Part shown: piece after piece, positions 42,301 to 52,568 of the stretch
Numbering within the stretch: the first letter of the stretch is position 1
Layout of the letters: the number at the start of each line of letters is the position of its first letter
Assembly (NCBI RefSeq): GCF_020921035.1
Contig: NC_063153.1
Coordinates: 10,168,001 to 10,232,000, forward strand
Direction of reading: 5' to 3'
DNA length: 64,000 nt
Source of the DNA: Rhodamnia argentea
Lineage: Eukaryota > Streptophyta > Magnoliopsida > Myrtales > Myrtaceae
Position numbers and translations under genes: made by a program
The notes under the pieces: model-generated
Told to the model about the DNA's origin: nothing
The model's database searches: none
What the model saw: only the letters and a program-made list of their open reading frames with translations

Positions 42301-43539
42301 AGGTCAACTGGGTTTGACAGCTTTTTATCTAAACAATTTATTTGCAAAAACAGCAAGTTCAAGTGACTGGTATAGTCCAGTTTTAGAACACTGCAGAGAA
42401 CATGCAAATTAGGAGAGAAAAGTACTGAGATTCCTAATGTTCCCAATTACAATTACCTGATCATACTGCTTCAATAGTGCAATCTCCTGCTCAGTCTTGT
42501 TCTTCATCTTCGCCCTATACTGACAAAAGCTCTGAAACTGGTAAACAAACTCGTCCACCATGTCCCACAACCACTGATTTGGCAACTGCATATTCACCAC
42601 TCCATGCAAGACTACCTGATATATGAAACCAAAAAAAACAAACAAAAAAAAAATCCCAAAACTGTCATTCCTCTGGTTCAGCTTCAATGATAACAAAGAT
42701 ACCCACAGCAAATAAATACGCGTCCTCTTAACAAAGGACAACAATCTCCCATCTTTCGCATATGGATGAAAAGAAACTTTGACTGGGACAAAATTATGCT
42801 TTCAAGGGTCCAACATAAATACGAGCAGAATGTGTCTTCATAAGTACTCGTAAGCTGCACCCCAAGTGCCTAACTACTTCAAAGAGCAAAAGCCCACCTA
42901 AAAGAACCTCTAAACTACCAGATGTAAAACATGTGCCAACATAATCTCCAAAGATGAAACTTTCGGAGCAATTGATAGTGCCACTCAGTTTAAAAAGTTA
43001 AGGTAATGCAATACATACACTAATGTGCATATATTATACAAGAATACATCGCCCCGTTCCTTACTATTAACCTTTTGAAGCGATAGACTGCGCACTTGAT
43101 CAAACATCTCTAGCTACAGAAACAATAACTCTGAGGCCACTCGTACCTGAAAGAGACTACAATAATTATCCCACGAATCAATCCGCTGCTTCAGCGTCGG
43201 CGAGAGCCTCGCGTACAGATGCCGGAACCACATCTCACGGTAAAGCAAGCAGAAGACGTGGTCGTTGTCAACGTGGTGCGAGACCGCGTCGACGGAAGGC
43301 CAGGGAGTGTCCTTGAAGAGCCGGTCGGACAAGGTCTGGAAGGAGGTCTCGTACATCTGATGGATCTCGTACACGTTCTTCTCGCGGATGTGGCGGTAGA
43401 GGTGGACGACGAAGGACTTGACGGAGTCGGGCACGAAATTCGGGTCGTACCCGAGGTCCGACTGCGGTTGCGCCTGGGGCTGCCGGTGCGCATCGTCGAA
43501 GTTGCCGGGAGTCTCGTCGTATTCGTAGGTGGCGGCCAT
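39313..43539 (-). CDS. eIF3l: Eukaryotic translation initiation factor 3 subunit L
   Basis: Eight exons in transcript order: 43539-43147, 42615-42457, 41637-41306, 41220-40881, 40356-40208, 40126-40033, 39513-39442 and 39357-39313. They give 527 residues in a continuous frame. eIF3l is one of the PCI-domain subunits of eIF3, which binds the 40S ribosome during initiation. Recognisable segments include the N-terminal SVKSFVVHLYRHIREKNVYE, the conserved TDGYDYNGGSNVLKVLGYFS, and SLVRVHCLLGDY-like helices (GLLRVHCLLGDYQTGLK). The C-terminal PCI region has LLSGVRTFLKVYSTISLAKL and NADIDFFVDDDMIHV. The start was placed at MAATYEYDE (43539); an upstream in-frame stretch lacks conservation. The length matches plant orthologues (about 520). 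No breaks or missing parts were seen. Confidence 0.96.
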
Positions 43540-43978
43540 TGTTGTCGGTGAAATAAGTAAACGACTCAAGTCCCTGCCGACGGCGATTGTCACCGGGACT
43601 ACAAGCGATCAGAGGGTAGAGAGAGAGAGAGAGAGAGAGCGCGCGAGCTTACCAGTTAACAATGAGACGAGCTTCAGCTGCGAGAGCGAGAGACAGAGCC
43701 GAGTCGGGATCAGAGAGAGAGAGAGAGAGAGTAGGGTTTAGGGAGGGAGGAACCGGAGATGGAGATGGAGATGGAGATTTGGGCTCCTTTCTTGGACAAA
43801 TAAAGCCCAATTTGAAAAATGGTACAGGTAACCCACGCTTCTGTCCATAACCCGGCCCCGAACTCCATCGAGTCATAGGAGGGAATATAGGTATAAAAAT
43901 AGCTCCAAATAGATCTTGGATTGAGTATTTATCGAGTTGAGTACGAGTCGCTAAATTTTTATTGCACCGAGATGAAAA
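43540..43978 (-). promoter_or_regulatory. eIF3l promoter/leader with two (GA)n tracts
   Basis: GA microsatellites lie at about 43617-43639 and 43711-43730, with a short (GGAGAT)n run near 43755-43777. These lie just upstream of the ATG and read as CT-rich leader on the coding strand. Confidence 0.45.
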
Positions 43979-44708
43979 AATTGCTCAAAAAGTTCTAAAC
44001 ATATTACATTTTAGCCAATTCAATCATAAACTTTTTAATTATTTCAATTAAATCATAAAACTTTTGACAATTTGTCAATTTCGTCCTTCCGGATAATTTT
44101 GTTAGGAAATTGCCGACGCGAATACCGCCCGTCTCCATGGCGCGATTGAAGTTAACGTGAAAATTTCTTTTAGAACTTTTTCAATTTTTTTTATTGTTAA
44201 GGGCCAAGTAGGGGCCACCAATCAAGGCACGGCAACCCTTGCCGGCTACTAGGTGAGGACCTGCGATCCCTCACCGGCCACGAGGAAGGGCCGCGAAGCC
44301 CCCGCTAGCAGGTGACGAGGCTCAACGTGCGAGGGCAACAAGCCTTGCCGATTGTGGGCAAGGGTCACGCCTAGCTATGAGCGAGGACCACCAGCCCTCC
44401 CCTGGGATCGGCAAGGGCTCACAAGTCCTCAACCAATAGTCGATGGGATTGTGGGGCCTCAACTATTGGCCCCCTTCCAACCCTTAACAATAAAGGAAAA
44501 AATAAGAAAAAAAATTTAAAGAAGTTTCATATCAACGTCAACAGTGCCATGTGGGATATGATAGTAATTTCCGACTAAAATTGGTCCGAATAACTAAATT
44601 ATCAAATTGTTAAAAGATTATAATTAAATTAACACAATTTCAAAGTTGAAGACTGAATTGGTCAAAATGCAATTTTAAAACTTTTTAAACAATTTTCTCC
44701 TTGCTCCA
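43979..44708. mobile_element. Non-autonomous element with ~120-bp terminal inverted repeats
   Basis: The left arm (about 43985-44110) contains CAAAAAGTTCTAAACATATT, CCAATTCAATCATAAACTTT and ACTTTTGACAATTTGTCAAT. The right arm (about 44575-44700), read on the other strand, contains the counterparts TAAAAAGTTTTAAAATTGCA, CCAATTCAGTCTTCAACTTT and CTTTTAACAATTTGATAAT. The interior (about 44205-44470) is GC-rich, with repeated CCGGCCAC/AAGGGC words. It has no transposase frame. Confidence 0.65.
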
Positions 44709-45653
44709 AAAAGAAAAAACAATTTTCTCCACATAAATAGAATAATTTAGATCGGATCATTTTCGATCTAACCACCCGAATTTGACCTAATCCACCTGTT
44801 TAGCGGCAAAATATTTGCAACGTAACGTCACTAAAACCTCCTTGGGTCGGCCTATACGCGCGACACATCACGCCAGTAACTACTTTGTTCTTAAATTTCT
44901 TCAATTTACTCGTGCAACTTCCGCTCAATCTGTCGGAACGAGTACTACCTATTTCCTGTTGTATTCATACGAACCCGACATTGTATTTCTCAACAGTGGA
45001 GCGTGCCCGTTTGGTGTGTGAGCGGATAAGATCTTGCATCTCTAGATGACATTACTCTGTGGATTTGAACAAAAACTTCTGCGAGCTAGTATAGACGAAA
45101 TCGATTGGACTGTCAAGTGAGTCTGGGAATAGCTACCCGTACAGAATCAGAGTCATCTCCTTCCTTTAGGAAAAGGGCCAAACTCAAATTAGGCTGCTTT
45201 GATTCTGCAGAATCCAAAGTCTTGCTCTTCTTGAGCTTGGCAGGTGCATTCTAAAAACAGAGCAAACCACGTCCAGAGACTGACGCAAGGTCATAAACTA
45301 CACAGCGTTTCATTTCTATCTGTCCCTAAAAAAACTCTTAACATGAATTAAGTGCAGAAGCCATCAGCAAAAAAGTGCTTCCTTTACTGCTTTACCGTGT
45401 GGGTAGACTATTTCCAAATGAGAGGGCAAAAAATCGTTCATTATTCACAAGCTATGAGGATTACCCAGGGTGTAGGTCAGAGCCAGACGTCAGAGACGAG
45501 ACCTCAGTTGGCCGAAGATTGCCGAAACTTATGTAATCTAAGACACGTCGTTCATCAGTTGCAATTTCTTTCAGCAAGATGATGCTCTGCAGTGGTCCGG
45601 GATAACATGCAAATGCTATCGAGTCTCAATCTAGGCAACTCTTCTTTCCGAAG
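44709..45653. other. Intergenic; 3' flank of the membrane-protein gene
   Basis: No coding sequence is supported here. The part next to 45654 is the likely 3' UTR of the minus-strand gene. Confidence 0.35.
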
Positions 45654-47724
45654 TCACACTCTTTGCCCGTTGAAGCCAGTGAGATTTGGTTGAGGCACTT
45701 CCATGTAGCTTTCCGGCTCATCCTCTTCATCGGAGGACAAGAGGGATGATCCCATCCATGTTTTGAACCCTTCATTGACACGTCTTTCCACATCGGGAGT
45801 GACTTCCAATGGATTAGCTTCGAGCATTTCGAGACCCAGGGTCCGACTACCATATTCTCCTCCATCGAGGATAACGGCCGCTTTCCTTCTCAGGAAAAAG
45901 GCAGTCCCTCCGTATAAGATGACAAGCCCCCAAGTTGATATTTCATAGCACCAAAACAAGGGCACCGAACAGCTGCTGCCTAATGTGAGGAGGCTTGAAC
46001 CAAGAAATATCGCAAGAAGGCCAAATACAATAGCAAAGACGACATTGAGAATAGAAAGACACCGGACCCCACCTGCATATTAATTAAGAACGTTAAAAAT
46101 AGTGCACACTAAGGGAAATTTTTTCTCTTTTAGATTCCACACACCATGCAGGATCAATTCAAGTTGACAAAAAAGTTTTCTGGAGTCCCAAACAACAAAC
46201 AGAGAAAACTTGCAGCGACACAACCAACAAAAGCAATTGCAAATAGTTGTTATGTTCTCAATTAGCAGAAGCTGGTGGAACAATGTGTCCACAAGATTGA
46301 AGAAATAGCACTTACCCCTCCTCGAAGCACAGTAATTATTCTCGACCACTTTCAAGCACGCATGCCTTGTTGGAGCAGAGTAAGCGATGATGATTCCTGC
46401 GGAATACTTAAAACCATCAGATACTGAAAATGATCGTATCATATGCATCTTGATAATTATATTTGTATTATAATGAAGAAAAAAATTGGGATGTCTAGCA
46501 AGAAGGCACAACACTGTAGATCTCAAAATAGAGAGCAGACTTGCAACGCACCGATTGGCCAATGCATAGTTATAATCAATCTACTCAAAATCACATTTCC
46601 ATTCACAATTACGCATATTTAGCTCCAGTTCTATGAGGATATAACCATCCAGATGGTCAAAGGGCTGCGAAAGAATCGAACTATCTATCAATAATGGGTG
46701 AGTGTGATCATTGTTCCTTTGTGAAAGCTCCCTGGCCGAGAGGTGCATTAGCAACGATAACCAACTAGAGAAATACTCCAGCTCCACACTCCATTCGATA
46801 TTTCAAAGGACCATGGAAGACTCAGGCGAAACAAATGAGGCAAGACCACTGTGCAAAGTTTCAACTTCAACTTGTTCTTTTTCTTAAGAAGGCTCGCTGC
46901 ACCAGAATGCAACGTAGTCCCACTAGAATTTACAGCCATTTTCTGATTTAGCCAATTTCTCATATAGAATATTTCCAACGGCTATGGACACTCGTCCACG
47001 ACTTTCATGTCCACCACAACATTCTACTTCTTCTTCAATTATTTCACAGAAGCTCGTCCATGACTTCCATTTCCACCATAACATTCCACTTCTTCCTCGA
47101 TTATTTTCCGCCTGGGTTCTCCGTGGTAAAACATGTTTCAAATTCTAATCGACATTACCCTTCCAAAGACCTCTCATAAGACCCTTCGCACATTAAACCT
47201 AAAGTTAAGACAAGGGCACATAACTAGGTAACGGCTCATTTCTTCGGTTTTCTTTCTCTTTCTTGACAGCCACTAACTTTTGCAACTACTTCGAGGATAA
47301 CAACATTCCACAGAACCGAAGCACAGAAGGCTTGCTCAAGCTCACCTGCAACAAGGTAAACAGCGGAAACCGCGAAAATGATCATTGAAGGAACGAACAC
47401 GACCATCCAATAATAATCAACCGTCTGCGCATCTGTCAAGTAGAACGCGCCCGGGAACGACTCGGCGGCCCCGCCTTTCTCGCTGATCGACAGAGGCAAT
47501 ACCCTCCGGTCGCCGCAGAACGGTCTCTTCACGCTATCGTCTCCAGGAAACAGTATGTTCAAGCTAATGATCGTGCACACCAAGATCAGACCGCAAACCG
47601 CAGAAATCAGGATCAGCAGAGCAGGCCTTTGGAGCTTGAGCCACGCCTTGTCCTCGTCGCGGAGGCTCTCGTACTCGTGCTTCGGCATGAACGCTTGGCG
47701 CAGCGCATCGCCGATTATCGCCAT
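45654..47724 (-). CDS. Uncharacterised four-helix membrane protein
   Basis: Three exons, 47724-47346, 46396-46316 and 46072-45654, join in frame into 292 residues. I do not recognise the family. A cytosolic-looking start (FMPKHEYESLRDEDKAW) precedes TM1 (about 34-58, ALLILISAVCGLILVCTIIS). Next is a ~45-residue loop with C70, then TM2 (about 105-135), spanning the exon 1/2 junction. A short loop holds C139 and C149. TM3 (about 158-184) and TM4 (about 191-214, ending FFLRRKA) follow. The C-terminal tail ends with an acidic SSDEEDEPESY stretch. The start was taken as ATG 47724 because the frame further upstream begins only with a non-ATG codon. Introns carry normal GT-AG signals, which argues for a real gene. 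The four-helix layout superficially resembles a tetraspan protein, but no family motif is present. Confidence 0.8.
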
Positions 47725-49270
47725 TGGGGTCGCCAACCCGATCGGCGACTTGATTTTGATTGAAGACGCAAGATCCCTCCCAATGCTCAAGCTTTCAAGG
47801 ATCGATGTTCAGAGATGGAGAGCGGAAGTGAATTTGCTCGTAGTCGAATTCGATCGATGATCTGGAAGACTAGTTGCAATATCGGATTGAATTGAGGAAA
47901 AGTGCGAGCCCTAATTTTCGAATCGTTAATTTGGGGCCCAACGAGAGAGCTCTCGAGCAGTGCATTCAATTTTCGTTATTTTCTTTTCCCTTTTTTTTTT
48001 TTGGCCAAAAACGCAGTGCGTTTCAGCCGCGTCTCGCAAAACTTGCGGGGGTTTTCTTCCTCTGCGGTGATGTGCAGAGTTAAGTCCCGACTGGACGACC
48101 TGACGTCTTTTGACTCTGATTAATTAGCACCGAATCTCCCTCTTATTTGGCAAAAGAAATTGGTTTTTGAACACGAGATTCTTCATCGTTGTCGGTTTGG
48201 CCAGTGCATTATTTTTGAAAGCACAATCACATATAAAGGCAGTTTGTGATTAAAAAAGAACTTTACAAAAAAAATGTGCACCATAAATCAAGTTTAGGGT
48301 TGTCAAAATGAGTTGCAAACTCGTACTCTATTATAACACAAACGAGTCATTCTAAACTTAAAGTATGATTAAAAGCTCAAAATAAATTGATTTTAAAGGA
48401 TTTATTATAAGTAGACTTTCAACCCATTTAATAAATAGTTTACCTTTGATTTTAATTTTGCCTCTATTTTGCAATGTAAGAAAATTCTTTCGCATGGGAT
48501 ATTAGAAGCTAAACAACATTTTGGTCGACATCGAGCCTCTTAATATAATTGTATTTTTTTTTACCAAAAATACTTAATTTTTTTTACATTTAGCATCGTA
48601 TCTGGACTTGTGTCTTTGGAAAGAAGAAACGATAAGTTATGTCGACACCCTTGACACTATTGAGCAATGGTCACTCAAATAGCATTTTGGTTCACGATGA
48701 AAGGTCGACCTATCTGCCCTTTGTGGACGGTGGAGGGTTGACGCGTCTCTTTCCCAACACGACATATTGTTTTTTACTTTAGAAGTTGTTTGAATTACAA
48801 AAATAAAAAATTAAGTTGACTTTAGAGGCATTTGTCTATAAATAAGATAATTCTATGACTTTCACTGTAAAAGCTTTTTGCCATGTTAATTTTCATCGAT
48901 AATTTGAAAAAATCAAACCGGTGTTCATGAAATATGCTTTACGAAGCTAAGTGCCTTGAACACTTTTTTTTTTTTTTGTTTGGGGGGGTGGGGGTGGCGC
49001 GGCGGGGGAACTTGAACAAGAAAAAGAACATTTTTCGCACGCACACACAAAAAGCAAAAACAAAAGCAAAATCCCGAAACAAATTTGTCGAAGCGTCGTG
49101 TAGCGCCGGCCAATTTGTTTCGACGGAGGTCGGGATCAACCCGTCGCCACCTCCTTGGCTTCACTCGCGATGGCGAGAATCTCGTCGCAGAAGAAGCAGC
49201 CCTTTTTCCTTTGCCTGTTCATCCTTCGATCACGAACTTCGTCTTCACCCTTCACTTCTCTCTCTCTCCC
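47725..49270. promoter_or_regulatory. Divergent intergenic region between membrane-protein gene and transaminase
   Basis: About 1.5 kb separates the two start codons, which point away from each other, so both promoters must lie here. It contains AT-rich spacer, a G-rich patch near 48979-49011 and GC-richer leader sequence from about 49085. No gene was seen. Confidence 0.4.
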
Positions 49271-49320
49271 ATGGCTTCCCTCACCTCCTCTCTCTCTCCC
49301 ATGGCTTCCCTCACCTCCTC
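49261..49320 (+). repeat. Exact 30-bp tandem duplication across the transaminase start codon
   Basis: TCTCTCTCCCATGGCTTCCC plus the next ten bases (TCACCTCCTC) occurs twice with no differences, at 49261-49290 and 49291-49320. Each copy contains an ATG (49271 and 49301) in the same frame. Confidence 0.95.
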
Positions 49321-49662
49321 TCCCTCTCAATCCGTCGCCAAGCTCGCCGATCACGCGCTCGATTCCAGTCCTCGCGCCACTCTGCTCAAGCTCTCGGCCC
49401 CGCGCGCGGCTCGCGGACGGACGGCAATCGTGAGAAGCTGCCATGGAGCGCAGACTTTGGTTGGTGAGTTATCTTCTTATTGCTCCCGAGTGGTGCTCTG
49501 ATTCTATGCTGGATCCTCTCCATTCGACCGTAGACTGCTGATTTTGATCGGTGATGTCAATGGGTTTGTAGATAATTGCAGCCAAGCGTCCAATGTGCCG
49601 GTGCTGACTTGTTCCGAGGTTAGCTTCATTTTCCGCTCTCAAGCTCGCGAAACACACACACA

Positions 49663-49700
<38 letters not shown>

Positions 49701-51217
49701 AGCGCTGCTACTTGATGAAGGAGGGTCAAAGTCAAACTGGTCAAGTTGGAGTAACATCTGTTAGTCTTCGTGATCGAGGAAAGTTGCAGCGATTTGGGCT
49801 GATGAATTTGGCTTTGGTGGTGTCTAGGCCGTCGAGAGGCTACAGGCGAAGCGGAGAGGCTGGAGAGGAAAGCAGCAATATCTCGCCATGTACTCAAGCG
49901 TTTCCGGCGGGATCGTGACGGATCCGGCGGCTATGGTGATCCCCATGGATGACCATATGGTTCACAGGGGACACGGCGTCTTCGACACCGCCGCGATAGT
50001 GGATGGGTAAGTTCGCATTCGCCTCCATAAATTTGAAAGCTCATTCAGAGAAGAACGAGTTCGAATACGAGTGCATTCGGGAATTTGAGGTCGGGCACCA
50101 TCCTTTTCGACTGCTCCCTGTTTTTTTTTTTTTTTTGATTCATAATTCTCGAGTTGTTCATAATGGCAATCTCCTGTCTTGTAACGATTAACCTGTCAAA
50201 TGAGTTCAAGGTCCTCATACGAGAAATCATGTTCACTGTTCAGACACTACTCAAGAAAAGTTGATTGAACAGAACACAGTGTCTGAAGTAGCTGGAATTT
50301 AGTTCATAGCTAGTTAAACTACTTTGTGTTGTGTTTATGGTTATCGCAGACATCTCTACGAGTTGGACCAGCACCTCGACCGCATTATGAGATCCGCGTC
50401 CATGGCCAAGATTAGTCTTCCATTCGATCGAGAAAGCATAAAAGGGATCCTCATTCGAACGGTGAGTGTTTCCGGGTGTAGCAAAGGGTTCCTGAGGTAC
50501 TGGCTTTCAGCAGGCCCGGGTGATTTCCAACTCTCTCCTTCCGGTTGCGCCGAGCCCGCTTTGTACGCCATCGTAATCCAAGACCAGTTGCCATTTGATT
50601 CGACGGGGGTCAAAGTAGTTACTACGTCAGTTCCGATAAAGCCTCCTCAATTCGCCACCATGAAAAGTGTCAATTACCTTCCCAACACGCTGTCGAAGAT
50701 CGAAGCTGAAGAAAACGGCGCCTATGCTGCCATATGGTTAGACAGCGAAGGATTCGTCGCTGAAGGGCCGAACATGAACGTGGCATTCGTCACAAAGGAC
50801 AAGGAACTTCTGATGCCGCATTTTGACAAGATCCTCAGCGGGTGCACCGTGAAAAGGGTCCTGTCCCTTGCCGAGGCACTGGTGAACAAGGGTAAACTTC
50901 GGGGGATTAAGCTAGGGAACGTGACAATAGAGGAAGGAAAAGCAGCGGACGAGATGATGCTCATCGGCAGTGGAGTTCTTGTCCGCTCCGTCATCCAGTG
51001 GGACGAGCAGGCAATCGGCGACGGTAAATATACATATTTTGGTCGTGTGATGCGTTTGACTTGTTTTGGTAGCGTCGCACGGGTCATGCTGACTAGTTGC
51101 ATTTCAATTCCCTCTTTGATAGGTAAAGAAGGTCCCGTAACCCAGTCTCTCTTGAATGCCATCATTAAGGACATGGAATCAGGACCCTCCACAGTCCGAA
51201 TTCCCATTCCGTACTGA
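49271..51217 (+). CDS. DAAT: D-amino-acid transaminase, plastid type (fold-type IV PLP enzyme)
   Basis: Five exons, 49271-49463, 49572-49618, 49828-50006, 50350-51023 and 51123-51217, give 395 residues (385 from the second ATG). The first ~60 residues are rich in S, A, L and R and look like a plastid transit peptide. The enzyme body starts near YSSVSGGIVTDPAAMVIPMD and carries DDHMVHRGHGVFDT. The PLP lysine is in ATMKSVNYLPNTLSK (about K245). The conserved EGFVAEGPNMNVAFVT and a cofactor-phosphate loop (MLIGSGVLVRSV) follow. This pattern matches plant proteins annotated as D-amino-acid transaminase or branched-chain-aminotransferase-like (Arabidopsis At5g57850). That protein has also been linked to 4-amino-4-deoxychorismate lyase activity in folate synthesis, so the physiological substrate is uncertain. 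Intron 4 is 99 nt, stop-free and in phase. Confidence 0.92.
49651..49699. repeat. (CA)n(CT)n microsatellite in transaminase intron 2
   Basis: A CACACA run passes directly into a long CTCTCT run, wholly within the 209-base intron between 49618 and 49828. Confidence 0.85.
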
Positions 51218-52568
51218 GCGCCGAGCCGAGACCGCTCCTCTCGTCACTGTCTCGTACGGTTCATGAAGGATCTTGACGTAGATGTCACGGAATGATGACA
51301 ACAATGTACAGCTCCATACTTCCTTCCGTCGGTCTTGTAAAAGGATATGCTTGTCATCGAAGATAAATTGTTGACTCAAATGTATCATCTCAAAGCGACT
51401 TCGGTAGAAATAAAGCTGTGAACTAGCGAGCGTTTTCTGCCATTTTCTCTCTGTTACATCTTCTTACGTGAATAAGCAAGCAAACATTTTAATCTACCCC
51501 GGCAATTCTTTCTGGGTTTGACATTGAAATGCGTATCTAATGAATTCATCCACGTTGGATGATCTCCGCCTACTCATCTCCTCTGTTCCTCATTCAATGC
51601 GATGCGATTGTTGCTGATTAAAGTTAATTTTCCTCGGATCCACAAGAAGATTGAAGATCATATTAGTAATCTGCTAACTAAATTAGACCTTCATCGTGCG
51701 AATTGGCTTAACATAACCCAAGGGTTGAAACTAATTAAAGTCGCAAACAACGTACACATCATTTTGATGATCCTTGGGAAAAGCCAAAGGCAGCTTGATG
51801 TTCACTCATCTTCTGAGTACCACTATTGTGAACGAGCAAGTCAACATCCTGTTTGCACGTCCGTAGATCTTTTTCGCATATCTCCGGTGTATGGTTTCTG
51901 CAGATCACTGGACCATAATTCAACCCTGTAACCGTGTTACTTCATTCCGAATACATGACAACAAGGGAACTGAACCCAAGCATAGGAACTCAAAAGCTAG
52001 ATAGCTCCTAAAATGATTCAATCAAGCATTTCGGACGATTTAAAAATATCAGTGTAGAACTCCTCAAGCACTCTTCCCTGGAAGCACTGACCTTTACAAA
52101 TTAGTGCTCACTATCTCTGCTTAATCACATTGTATGCTGTGGTTTCCCTTCACCACATGGAGGAAAGGAACAGACTTCAATATCAGTGTAATGACATTCG
52201 AGCAGTGTAAAATGGATGCTTCATCCTTTGCATGAGCCACGCGCATTTACTAGAGTATTAGCAAATGATCACGTGCAATTAAATTCTTTGTTGAGCCTAG
52301 GGGTCTATAGCCTGATAATGAGTCCTCCACCAGAAATATATACTGCCGAGGTTCATGCATGGACTTCAGAAAAATAATCAGCCACATATATATAATGTTA
52401 ATCATGGGGAGGAGAGAAAACTAGAAAAACCATTTTCCAATCGTTAAATTGAATGAAAAAATGAGCAAAGCTACAGTTAGTTCTGACAGGATATTTTTTG
52501 GACCTAATAAAATATTGCAGCTGCATAATGAAAAGTCAAAATGTGCTTCATTGGCTGTTTTCTTCAAA
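51218..52568. other. Convergent 3' intergenic region
   Basis: This separates the stop codons of the transaminase (+) and the CXC gene (-). It contains the two 3' UTRs and AT-rich spacer. No further gene was seen. Confidence 0.4.

Noticed and set aside
43219-43551. 110-codon open frame antisense to eIF3l exon 1
   Set aside because: It is a shadow of a GC-rich, well-conserved exon; the sense frame is unambiguous eIF3l.
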